Program-made: the position numbers and the translations under genes
Notes under the pieces: model-generated
Databases searched by the model: none
The model's input: only the letters and a program-made list of their open reading frames with translations
What the model was told of the DNA's origin: nothing
Assembly: GCA_963724135.1 (NCBI GenBank)
Contig: CAVRTA010000005.1
Coordinates: 1 to 64,000 of the forward strand
Length of the DNA: 64,000 bases
Reading direction: 5' to 3'
Origin: DATLGB01 sp963724135
Lineage (GTDB): Bacteria > Actinomycetota > Thermoleophilia > Solirubrobacterales > Solirubrobacteraceae
Part shown: one piece after another, positions 57,472 through 64,000 of the stretch
Position numbering within the stretch: the stretch's first letter is position 1
Layout: each line of letters starts with the position of its first letter

Positions 57472-58043
57472 ACCTCGAGATGACGTTCGCAGGAGGGCGC
57501 GTCCTGTTCGGGTCGCGGACGATCGACGTGCGCGCGCGGCCGGACGCCTTCGGGCCCGTCCGGCAGGGAGAGCAGGTGCACGGGGCGACCGTGCTGCGGG
57601 ACGCGTCCGGGGAGGCGGACGGGTTCGTGAGCACCGACCCCGCCTGGGGCGCGCTCGTTCGTACCGCCGACTGCCTGCCGATCGCGCTCGTGGGTCCCGG
57701 CGGGGTCGCGATGCTCCATGGCGGGTGGCGCGGGCTCGCGGCCGGCATCGTCGGTGCCGGAGTGCAGGCGCTCGGCGGTGCGACCGTCGCGGCGCTGGGC
57801 CCGAGCGCCCGGGCGTGCTGCTACGAGGTGGGGGAGGAGGTGCACGCGCACTTCGCCGGTCACGACGCGCGGCGCGGGGACAACCTCGCGCTCGACGTCG
57901 TGGCGCGAGACCAGCTGCGGGCGGCCGGCATCGACGAGATCCACGACACGGGGATCTGCACGATCTGCGACGAGCGCTTCTTCTCACACCGGCGCGAGGG
58001 TGAGCGGGCCGGACGCCAGGGGGCGGTCGCGTGGCCCTCGTAG
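57468..58043 (+). CDS. YfiH/PgeF family laccase-domain protein
   Basis: The 191 residues match the multicopper polyphenol oxidase/purine nucleoside phosphorylase family: GPVRQGEQVHGATVL, RTADCLPIALVGPGGVAML, HGGWRGLAAGIVGAGVQAL, ARACCYEVGEEVHAHFAG and ICTICDERFFSHRREGERAG. The key Cys and His of the zinc site are present. It is about 50 residues shorter than usual at the N-terminus. Members usually lie after ftsZ and before yggS and sepF; that order is kept here without ftsZ. ATGA overlap upstream, 13-base overlap downstream. Confidence 0.82.
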   Translation: MNLEMTFAGGRVLFGSRTIDVRARPDAFGPVRQGEQVHGATVLRDASGEADGFVSTDPAWGALVRTADCLPIALVGPGGVAMLHGGWRGLAAGIVGAGVQALGGATVAALGPSARACCYEVGEEVHAHFAGHDARRGDNLALDVVARDQLRAAGIDEIHDTGICTICDERFFSHRREGERAGRQGAVAWPS

Positions 58044-58663
58044 TCGAGCCAGGCCCGGTGCGCGCGGAGATCGAGGCCGCGTGCGCGCGCGCCAACCGCG
58101 ACCCCGCGGGCGTCGACCTCCTCGCCGCCGTGAAGTACGTCGAGGTCTCGGATCTCGGCGCGCTCGCCGAAGCCGGCATCGACCTCGTGGGCGAGAACCG
58201 GGCGCAGGAGCTCGAGGCCAAGGCGCAGAACTGGCCGGCCTTCCGCTGGCACTTCATCGGCCAGCTCCAGAGCCGCAAGGTCCGGCAGATCCTGCCGTAC
58301 GCGCAGCTGATCCACTCGGTGGCCAGCGACTCCGCGCTCGAGCAGCTCGGCCGCCACGGCACTCCCGAGACGGAGGTCCTCGTCCAGGTCAACGTCGCCG
58401 GCGAGGGCGGGAAGGCCGGCATCGTGCCTGCCGACCTGGGAGCCTTCATCGCCCGCTGCCCGGTCAGGGTGGTGGGGCTGATGACGATGCCGCCGTTCGC
58501 CGAGGACCCCGAGGCCAACCGCCCGCACTTCCGCGCGCTCGCGAGTCTCGCTCGCGACCACGGCCTGCGCCACCTCTCGATGGGGACGTCGCAGGACTAT
58601 CCCGTGGCCGTCGAGGAGGGCGCCACGATCGTCCGCGTCGGGGAGGCGCTGTACCGGCGATGA
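58031..58663 (+). CDS. YggS family PLP-binding protein (PLP homeostasis)
   Basis: The 210-residue TIM-barrel protein binds PLP and tunes vitamin B6 and amino acid balance. Signatures are DLLAAVKYVEVSDLGALAEA with the PLP lysine, IDLVGENRAQELEAKAQNW, FRWHFIGQLQSRKVRQIL, VLVQVNVAGEGGKAG and LRHLSMGTSQDYPVAVEEGA. The GTG start at 58031 lies inside the preceding gene, and the stop overlaps the next ATG as ATGA. Confidence 0.88.
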   Translation: MALVVEPGPVRAEIEAACARANRDPAGVDLLAAVKYVEVSDLGALAEAGIDLVGENRAQELEAKAQNWPAFRWHFIGQLQSRKVRQILPYAQLIHSVASDSALEQLGRHGTPETEVLVQVNVAGEGGKAGIVPADLGAFIARCPVRVVGLMTMPPFAEDPEANRPHFRALASLARDHGLRHLSMGTSQDYPVAVEEGATIVRVGEALYRR

Positions 58664-59253
58664 CCCCGCGCATCCCGCCCGGTGGCCCCAGGGACGTCGG
58701 CCGCCGCAACGCCGCCATCCTCAAGGTGCTCGGCCTCTCGACCGGTGGTCGCCCCGCCAACGTGTTCCGCACGCTGGCGCGGCATCGGCGCCTGTTCCGC
58801 GGCTGGCTGCGCTTCGCCGGCGCGCTGATGCCGGGCGGGACGCTGCCGCGCGCCGACACCGAGCTGGTCATCCTGCGCGTCGCGCACAACTGCCGGTCGG
58901 CCTACGAGCTCGACCAGCACCGGCGCATCGCGCGCTTCGCCGGGCTGAGCCCGGAGCAGATCGAACGTGTCGGGGAGGGCGCCGAGGCACCGGGCTGGAC
59001 GGCGCGCCAGCAGCTGCTGCTGCGCGTCGCCGACACCCTGCACGCCGACCGCGACCTGCCCGACGACCTGTGGGCGCAGCTCTCCGCCGAGCTCGACGAG
59101 GTCGGCTGCATCGAGCTGCTGATGCTGGTCGGCCACTACGAGGGGCTGGCGATGACGCTCAACGCCCTGCGCGTCGTGCCCGACGCGCCGGCGGCGTCCA
59201 GCCGCCCCCCGCGTGCACTCAGGCTGGCGCAAAAGCTGCTGGCACGGGACTAA
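58660..59253 (+). CDS. Carboxymuconolactone decarboxylase (AhpD-like) family protein
   Basis: The 197 residues have the helical CMD/AhpD fold motif: LVILRVAHNCRSAYELDQHR with Cys and His of the active site, FAGLSPEQIERVGEGAEAPG, LLLRVADTLHADRDLPDD, and ELLMLVGHYEGLAMTLNAL. The canonical second Cys of AhpD is absent, so a peroxidase role is less likely than a decarboxylase-like or unknown one. It is an unusual insertion between yggS and sepF. Start ATG overlaps the yggS stop. Confidence 0.75.
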   Translation: MTPRIPPGGPRDVGRRNAAILKVLGLSTGGRPANVFRTLARHRRLFRGWLRFAGALMPGGTLPRADTELVILRVAHNCRSAYELDQHRRIARFAGLSPEQIERVGEGAEAPGWTARQQLLLRVADTLHADRDLPDDLWAQLSAELDEVGCIELLMLVGHYEGLAMTLNALRVVPDAPAASSRPPRALRLAQKLLARD

Positions 59254-59299
59254 ACTGCCGCAGGAAGCAGCACTTTCCCGTCGAAACGGGTCGGCGTCA

Positions 59300-59860
59300 A
59301 TGGCATTTCGCGATCTCCTGCACCGCTCAGCCGTCTACTTCGGTCTCGCCGAGGAGCGTTACGACGACGACTACGAGGAGCCGCGCGCTGCCGCGCGTGC
59401 CGCGGGGCGCGATCCGGAGTCCGAGCTCGAGGACCGCTATCGCGAGCGCCCGAACGTGCGGCGCCTGCAGAGCAAGCGCCGCCGCGACGAGATCGACGAC
59501 ATCTTCGGCGACCCCGAGGAGGACCGGCGCACGAACGTCCTGCGCTCCGTGGGCAGCGGGCGCAACGCCAACGGCCGCAGCGACGTGCGCGTGCACCTCG
59601 TCATCCCGGAGAGCTTCAACGACGCCCAGGACGTCGGCAACAAGTTCAAGGACTCGATCCCGGTCATCCTCAACCTCCAGGGCGTGGACCCGGCGCTGTC
59701 GATGCGCATCATCGACTTCGCCTCCGGCCTGACCTACGCGCTCGACGGCGGCATGCAGAAGATCGCCGACAAGACGTTCCTGCTCACGCCGCGCAACGTC
59801 GAGGTCTCGGCGGAGGAGAAGGCGCGGTTGATCGAGCGCGGCTTCTTCAACCAGTCGTAG
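59300..59860 (+). CDS. sepF: Cell division protein SepF
   Basis: SepF anchors FtsZ to the membrane at the division site in organisms without FtsA. The 186 residues have an amphipathic membrane-binding N-terminus (MAFRDLLHRSAVYFGLAEER), an acidic/basic disordered linker, and the conserved C-terminal domain (VRVHLVIPESFNDAQDVGNK, IPVILNLQGVDPALSMRIID, FASGLTYALDGGMQKIADKT, FLLTPRNVEVSAEEK). ATG 59300. A small hairpin (CCCG-TCGAAA-CGGG) lies just upstream. Confidence 0.93.
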   Translation: MAFRDLLHRSAVYFGLAEERYDDDYEEPRAAARAAGRDPESELEDRYRERPNVRRLQSKRRRDEIDDIFGDPEEDRRTNVLRSVGSGRNANGRSDVRVHLVIPESFNDAQDVGNKFKDSIPVILNLQGVDPALSMRIIDFASGLTYALDGGMQKIADKTFLLTPRNVEVSAEEKARLIERGFFNQS

Positions 59861-59870
59861 CCTGAGCGGA

Positions 59871-60605
59871 ATGCAGATCGGGCTCATCGGAGCCGGCAAC
59901 ATGGGCTCGGCGATGGCGCGGGGCTGGGGGCAGCCCGTGCTCGCGTCCGACAGCGGGTCGGGGCGCGCGGCGGCGCTCGTCGCCGAGCTGGGCGGCGAGG
60001 CGCTGTCGAACGCCGAGGTGGCGGAGCGCGCCGACCTGGTGGTGCTCGCCCACAAGCCCGCCCAGCTCGACGCGGTCGCGCAGGAGGCGCAGGCGGCCGG
60101 GCGCGTTCTGTCCGTGCTCGGGCGCACGAGCCTCCAGCAGCTGCGCGCGGCCTACCCCGGCGCGCACGTCACCCGCGTCGAGCCCAACACGCCCGTCGCC
60201 CTGCGCCAGGGCGTGCTCGTCGTCCCGCGCGACGATGCCGAGGACCAGGAGGTGCTCGACCTGCTGTCGCAGCTGGGTCAGGTCGTGCGGGTGCCGGAGT
60301 CGCTGATGGGCGTCGCGGGCGCGATCTCAGGCGTCGGGCCGGCGTACGTCGCGCTCGTCGCCGAGGCGTGGGCGGACGCGGCTGTGCGCAGCGGCATGCC
60401 CGCCGCCACCGCCAACCAGCTGGTGGCCGCGACGCTCGCCGGCGCGGCGGCGCTGCTCGAGCGGTCGGACACGCTGAGCGTGCGGCGCGCCGTGACCTCG
60501 CCCGGCGGGACGACCGCGCGCGGGCTGGCCGCGCTCGAGCGCGAGGGGCTGCGCCGCGCCTTCGCGGCCGCGATGGAAGACGTCGTCGAGTTCGAGCGGC
60601 GATGA
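59871..60605 (+). CDS. proC: Pyrroline-5-carboxylate reductase
   Basis: ProC reduces pyrroline-5-carboxylate to proline. The 244 residues have the NAD(P) site QIGLIGAGNMGSAMARG, DLVVLAHKPAQLDAVAQEA, VTRVEPNTPVALRQGVLVV, VAGAISGVGPAYVALVAEAW and RRAVTSPGGTTARGLAALER, the last being the substrate loop. It begins 10 bases after sepF and overlaps yggT as ATGA. ProC within a division cluster is seen in several actinobacteria and firmicutes. Confidence 0.92.
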   Translation: MQIGLIGAGNMGSAMARGWGQPVLASDSGSGRAAALVAELGGEALSNAEVAERADLVVLAHKPAQLDAVAQEAQAAGRVLSVLGRTSLQQLRAAYPGAHVTRVEPNTPVALRQGVLVVPRDDAEDQEVLDLLSQLGQVVRVPESLMGVAGAISGVGPAYVALVAEAWADAAVRSGMPAATANQLVAATLAGAAALLERSDTLSVRRAVTSPGGTTARGLAALEREGLRRAFAAAMEDVVEFERR

Positions 60606-60892
60606 CCCGGACCGACGTCGCGGATTTCGTAGGCGCCGCGTTCAGCATCTACGCGCTCGTCATCATCGCCTGGATCGTCGCGCAGCTCGTGTTCTCGCTC
60701 GGCGCGCGCGTCCCGTACTCGCGCGTGAGCAACGCGGTGCTCGACTTCCTGCGCGACTGCGCCGAGCCCTACCTGCGCATCTTCCGCCGCCTGGGCCTGC
60801 GCATCGGTCCCCTGGACCTCTCCCCGATCGTCGCCCTGATCGTGCTCCAGATCGTCGGGGCCGTGATCGTCGGCGCGATCGATCCAGGGTGA
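60602..60892 (+). CDS. YggT family membrane protein
   Basis: The 96-residue protein has two membrane spans (FSIYALVIIAWIVAQLVFSL and LSPIVALIVLQIVGAVIVGA) around the conserved ISNAVLDFLRDCAEPYLRIF-like segment (here VSNAVLDFL, then AEPYLRIFRRLGLRIGPLD). YggT proteins lie next to sepF in many bacteria and are linked to division or osmotic stress. ATGA and GTGA overlaps on the two sides. Confidence 0.88.
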   Translation: MTRTDVADFVGAAFSIYALVIIAWIVAQLVFSLGARVPYSRVSNAVLDFLRDCAEPYLRIFRRLGLRIGPLDLSPIVALIVLQIVGAVIVGAIDPG

Positions 60893-61341
60893 GCGTCACG
60901 GCGCGCGCGGCGCTCCTGACCGCGTTCGTGATCGGCCTCGACCAGGCCACCAAGGCGCTCGTGCGCGCGAACGTGCGGCTCGGCAGCCGCGACGCCGTCT
61001 TCCCGGGCGTCGAGCTCGTCAACTCGCGCAACCGCGGCGTCGCGTTCAACCTGCTCGAGGGCCAGACGGGGCTGGTGGCGGCGATCACGGCCGTGGTGCT
61101 CGTCGGGCTGGTCGTGTTCTTCTGGCGTCAGCGCGTGAGGCGCCCGGCGGTGTGGTTCCCCGTCGGGCTGCTGTTCGGCGGCGCCGCCGGGAACGTGATC
61201 GATCGCGTGGCCCGCGACGACGGCGTGACCGACTTCATCAAGCTGCCCGCGTGGCCGGCGTTCAACGTGGCCGACGTGGCGATCACGTTCGGGGTCCTGG
61301 CCCTGCTGTACGTGATGGAGCGCAAGCGTGCCGAGGCTTGA
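60889..61341 (+). CDS. lspA: Lipoprotein signal peptidase
   Basis: LspA cleaves signal peptides of lipid-modified prolipoproteins in the membrane. The 150 residues have four spans, VIGLDQATKALVRANV with the first conserved Asp, VNSRNRGVAFNLLEGQTG, FGGAAGNVIDRVARDDGVTD with a catalytic Asp (N-x-x-D-R), and WPAFNVADVAITFGVLALL with the second catalytic Asp (F-N-x-A-D). GTG start overlaps the yggT stop; the end overlaps the pseudouridine synthase gene. Confidence 0.94.
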   Translation: MSVTARAALLTAFVIGLDQATKALVRANVRLGSRDAVFPGVELVNSRNRGVAFNLLEGQTGLVAAITAVVLVGLVVFFWRQRVRRPAVWFPVGLLFGGAAGNVIDRVARDDGVTDFIKLPAWPAFNVADVAITFGVLALLYVMERKRAEA

Positions 61342-62144
61342 CGTCTGGCTGGCGCGCTCGTTGGGGTCAAGGGCCGCGGCGCAAAAGGCGATCACCGAGG
61401 GAAGGGTGACCGTGGACGGCGTGGTTCGGCCGAAGTCGTTCGCGGTGGACGGAAGCGAGGCCATCTCGGTCGCCGGTCGCGACTCATGCATCCAGGAGAT
61501 GTATGAGTCGCGAGAGGTCGTCGTGGCGTACGAGGACGACGAGGTCCTGGTGGTCGACAAGGCGGCGGGTGTGGTGGTGCATCCCGGCAGTGGGGTGCGG
61601 GGCGGGACGCTGGTCGAGGCGCTCGCCGGAAGGATCGCCGGCGGTGACGACCCCGAGCGGCCCGGGGTGATCCATCGCCTCGACCGCGACACCTCGGGGC
61701 TGATCGTGTTCGCACGCACGCACGCCGCTCACGCCGCCCTCACCGACGAGATGCGCCAACGGCGCATCGAGCGGGAGTACCTCGCCCTCGTCCAGGGGCG
61801 CCCGCCGGCACGGACCGGCACCATCGACGCCCCGCTGGGCCGAGACCGACGCAACCGCACCACGCGCTCCTCCGACACCGACGAGCCCAGACCCGCCATC
61901 ACGCACTTCGCCACCGAGGAGACCTTCGCCGACGCGACGCTCCTCTCCGTCACGCTGGAAACGGGGCGGACGCACCAGATCCGCGCCCACTTCAAGGCCA
62001 TCGGCAACCCCATCCTCGGTGACCCGCGAGTACGGAGCGCCCCATCCCGGTCTCGCCAGGCAGTTCCTCCACGCGCACCGGCTCGCATTCCTCGGACGTC
62101 GAGCTCCGGTCGGAGCTCCCGCGATGACCTCGCCGCTACCCTGA
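61328..62144 (+). CDS. rluD: RluD-type 23S rRNA pseudouridine synthase; one frameshift
   Basis: The enzyme converts uridines of 23S rRNA to pseudouridine. An N-terminal S4 domain (AQKAITEGRVTVDGVVRPKS) is followed by VVVAYEDDEVLVVDKAAGVV, the catalytic PGVIHRLDRDTSGLIVFART (Asp in RLDRDT), REYLALVQGRPPARTG and VTLETGRTHQIRAHFKAIGN. An extra base near 62022 shifts the frame; corrected, it ends GRRAPVGAPAMTSPLP at TGA 62142-62144, about 271 residues. The GTG start lies inside the end of lspA. Confidence 0.9.
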
Positions 62145-62191
62145 ACGAGCTCAGAAACCCGACCCTCCGCTGAACCGGTCGCCCGAGTCCT

Positions 62192-62253
62192 GCCCCGAAC
62201 AGGGGTCTCGCCAGCGGCCTGCGGAGGCGCAGTCCCACTACCAAGGAGAACAA
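62192..62253 (+). promoter_or_regulatory. rpsB leader with small hairpin and strong ribosome binding site
   Basis: CCCC-GAACA-GGGG at 62193-62205 forms a short hairpin, followed by GC-rich pairing sequence and a strong AAGGAG about six bases before the rpsB ATG. Autogenous control by S2 at its leader is known in other bacteria; the sequence here only allows it. Confidence 0.4.
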
Positions 62254-63513
62254 ATGGCCGAAGTCGGCCTGAGAGAGCTGCTGGAGGCCGGAGTCCACTT
62301 CGGCCACCAGACCAGACGCTGGAACCCCAAGATGCGCCGCTTCATCCACGGCGAGCGCGAGGGGATCTACCTGATCGACCTCAACAAGACGCAGGACCTG
62401 CTCGACCAGGCGCGCGAGTTCGCCGCGGGCGTGGCCCAGCGCGGCGGCATCGTCCTGTTCGTCGGCACCAAGAAGCAGGCGCGCGACTCCATCAAGGAGG
62501 TCGCGGAGAGCTGCGGGATGCCCTACGTCAACCAGCGCTGGCTGGGCGGCGTGCTCACCAACTTCCAGACCATCTCGCTGCGCATCAAGCGCCTGCACGA
62601 CCTCGAGCGCTACCAGTCCGAGGGCCAGCTCGAGCTGCTGCCGACGCAGGAGCGCATGAAGGCGCTCGCCGACCTGGCGAAGCTCCAGGCGAACCTCGGC
62701 GGCGTCAAGCACATGCAGCGCCCGCCGGACGCGATGTTCGTCGATCGACCTCAAGACGGAGGACATCGCCGTCAAGGAGGCCAAGCGCCTGCGCATCCCG
62801 ATCATCGGGCTGGTCGACACCAACTGCGATCCCGACGGCATCCAGTACGTCGATCCCCGGCAACGACGACGCGATGAAGTCGTGCCGGATCGTCACGGAG
62901 CGCGATCGGCGACGTCATCCGCACCGGCCGCGCCGCGTGGCAGCGGGTCGAGGAGGAGCGCGTGCGCAAGGAGGCCGAGGAGGCCGCGCGCCGCGCCGCC
63001 GAGGAGGCCGCCAAGCGCGAGGCCGAGGAGCACGCCCGCGCCGAGGCCGAGGCTGCCGAGGCCGCCGCTGCCGCCGAGCGCGTCGAGGAGCGCAGGCCGA
63101 GGCGGCCGCGAGCCGCAAGGCGCAGACGCCGGTCGACCGCAGCTCCGACGGCGGCGCGCCCGCACCCGGCGCCGACGGTCGAGGAGGACCTGCCGCCACC
63201 GCCGCCGCCGGCCGCCCGGCCGAAGCCGAAGCCGAAGGCCCAGCCCGTGGCCGCCCCGGAGGCCGAGACACCGGCCCCGCCGGAGCCCGCGCCCGAGCCG
63301 GAGGCACCCGCGGAGGCCGAGACCGGCTCCGCGCCCCAGCCCGTCGCCGACCCCGAGGCCGAGCCGGAGCCCAAGCCCAAGCCGAAGGCCAAGGCCAAGG
63401 CGAAGGCCAAGGCGAAGCCGAAGGCCAAGGCGAAGCCGAAGGCCAAGCCCGAGGCCGAGGCCGTCGAGGCGCCGGCCGACGACACCGCGGCGCAGGAGGA
63501 CACCGATGGCTGA
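62254..63513 (+). CDS. rpsB: 30S ribosomal protein S2 with long Lys/Ala/Pro C-terminal extension; frameshifted
   Basis: S2 binds 16S rRNA on the small subunit. The core is standard: LLEAGVHFGHQTRRWNPKMR, GTKKQARDSIKEVAESCGMP, NQRWLGGVLTNFQTISLRIK, and, after shifts near 62747, 62853 and 62898, IPIIGLVDTNCDPDGIQYV and GDVIRTGRAAWQRVEEERV. About 190 further residues follow: an Ala/Glu/Arg helical stretch, then Pro/Glu and Lys-Pro/Lys-Ala repeats (PEPKPKPKAKAKAKAKAK), ending EDTDG. The total of about 419 is far above the usual 230-300. The frame between 63090 and 63180 is uncertain. It overlaps tsf by 8 bases. Confidence 0.92.
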
Positions 63514-64000
63514 CATCACGGCCGCCATGGTCAAGGAGCTCCGCGACAAGACCGGCGCGGGGATGATGGACTGCAAGAACGCGCTGTCCGAGACGGGCGG
63601 CGACGTCGACAAGGCGGTCGAGCTGCTGCGCGTCAAGCTCGGCGACAAGGCGCTCAAGCTCGGCGGCCGCGAGGCCACCGAGGGCACCGTGCAGTCCTAC
63701 ATCCACTCCAACGCGAAGGTCGGCGTGCTCGTCGAGGTCGACTGCGCCACCGACTTCGTCGCGCGCAACCCCGACTTCATCGATTTCGCCAAGGCGGTCG
63801 CGATGCACGTCGCCGCGATGCCGACGATCCAGTGGGTCTCGGCCGACGACGTCCCCGAGGACGCCAAGGAGGCCGAGCTGCGCGTCTTCGAGCAGCAGGC
63901 CGCCGACAAGCCGGAGAACGTCCGCCCGAAGATCGCCGAGGGCAAGCTGCGCAAGTGGCTCGAGGAGGTCACGCTCCTCGACCAGCCGCACGTCAACGCG
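63506..64000 (+). CDS. tsf: Elongation factor Ts, cut by the window end
   Basis: EF-Ts recycles EF-Tu by releasing GDP. From ATG 63506 the protein reads ADITAAMVKELRDKTGAGMM, DCKNALSETGGDVDKAVELL (UBA-like N-terminal domain), and LVEVDCATDFVARNPDFIDF with the TDFVARN motif that contacts EF-Tu. It continues open to the last base (165 codons of about 280-300). The start lies 8 bases inside rpsB, the common rpsB-tsf pair. Confidence 0.95.
   Translation, partial: MADITAAMVKELRDKTGAGMMDCKNALSETGGDVDKAVELLRVKLGDKALKLGGREATEGTVQSYIHSNAKVGVLVEVDCATDFVARNPDFIDFAKAVAMHVAAMPTIQWVSADDVPEDAKEAELRVFEQQAADKPENVRPKIAEGKLRKWLEEVTLLDQPHVNA

Overview
From about 5.9 kb to the right end this is one high-GC chromosome segment. 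Most genes sit in tight operons joined by 4-base GTGA or ATGA stop/start overlaps. It carries menaquinone genes, a short-form HisG with HisZ, a MurA with Asp in place of the catalytic Cys, a class I citramalate synthase, and an rrn operon without spacer tRNAs. Together with the look of the 16S gene this points to an actinobacterium, probably of the Thermoleophilia/Solirubrobacterales kind; that placement is inference from memory, not a database result. The first 5.2 kb looks different: its Ku, LigD and dienelactone hydrolase genes resemble alphaproteobacterial (rhizobial) proteins. It joins the rest through two abrupt breaks, near 5190 and near 5896, that cut genes in half. The left end is therefore probably a chimera of unrelated fragments.

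Layout. 0.1-4.7 kb: leftward NHEJ operon ku / BRCT-MerR-TPR gene / ligD. 4.9-5.9 kb: fragments of a dienelactone hydrolase and of a dimethylglycine/sarcosine dehydrogenase-like protein. 5.9-12.2 kb: menaquinone genes menD (cut), menH, menC, menA, menB, menE, with serC among them. 12.2-16.9 kb: two secreted proteins and a methyltransferase. 16.9-31.7 kb: branched-chain amino acid and serine genes (ilvC, serA, leuA, leuC, leuD, leuB, ilvE, cimA) with a patatin, an XRE-cupin regulator and a DegT aminotransferase. 31.7-39.8 kb: GNAT, argH/mpg, HD protein, class A PBP, tyrS, RTX-like secreted protein. 39.8-45.2 kb: rrn operon 16S-23S-5S. 45.2-48.2 kb: tandem cupins, an isocitrate dehydrogenase-like enzyme, an HD hydrolase. 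48.3-54.9 kb: murA and hisZGDBHAF. 54.9-64 kb: a PQQ-repeat protein, cca, a sepF-proC-yggT-lspA-rluD group, then rpsB and tsf (cut by the window end).

How the genes fit together. CimA makes citramalate from pyruvate and acetyl-CoA, LeuCD and LeuB carry it on to 2-oxobutyrate, and IlvC and IlvE serve all branched-chain products, so one cluster can support leucine, valine and threonine-independent isoleucine. HisZ and short HisG form the first histidine enzyme, and the following genes cover most of the pathway except hisC, hisI and hisE. The men genes cover most of menaquinone synthesis.

Two things deserve most attention. First, many genes, including essential ones such as rpsB and murA, are broken by one-base indels. 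At nearly every site I could reconstruct, the extra or missing base lies at the third codon position, as if two synonymous alleles had been written one after the other; these look like consensus errors, not pseudogenes. Second, an apparently undescribed small palindromic repeat occurs twice, each time exactly where two convergent genes would share a CTAG stop-codon overlap. I saw no CRISPR array, tRNA gene, complete insertion sequence or prophage.
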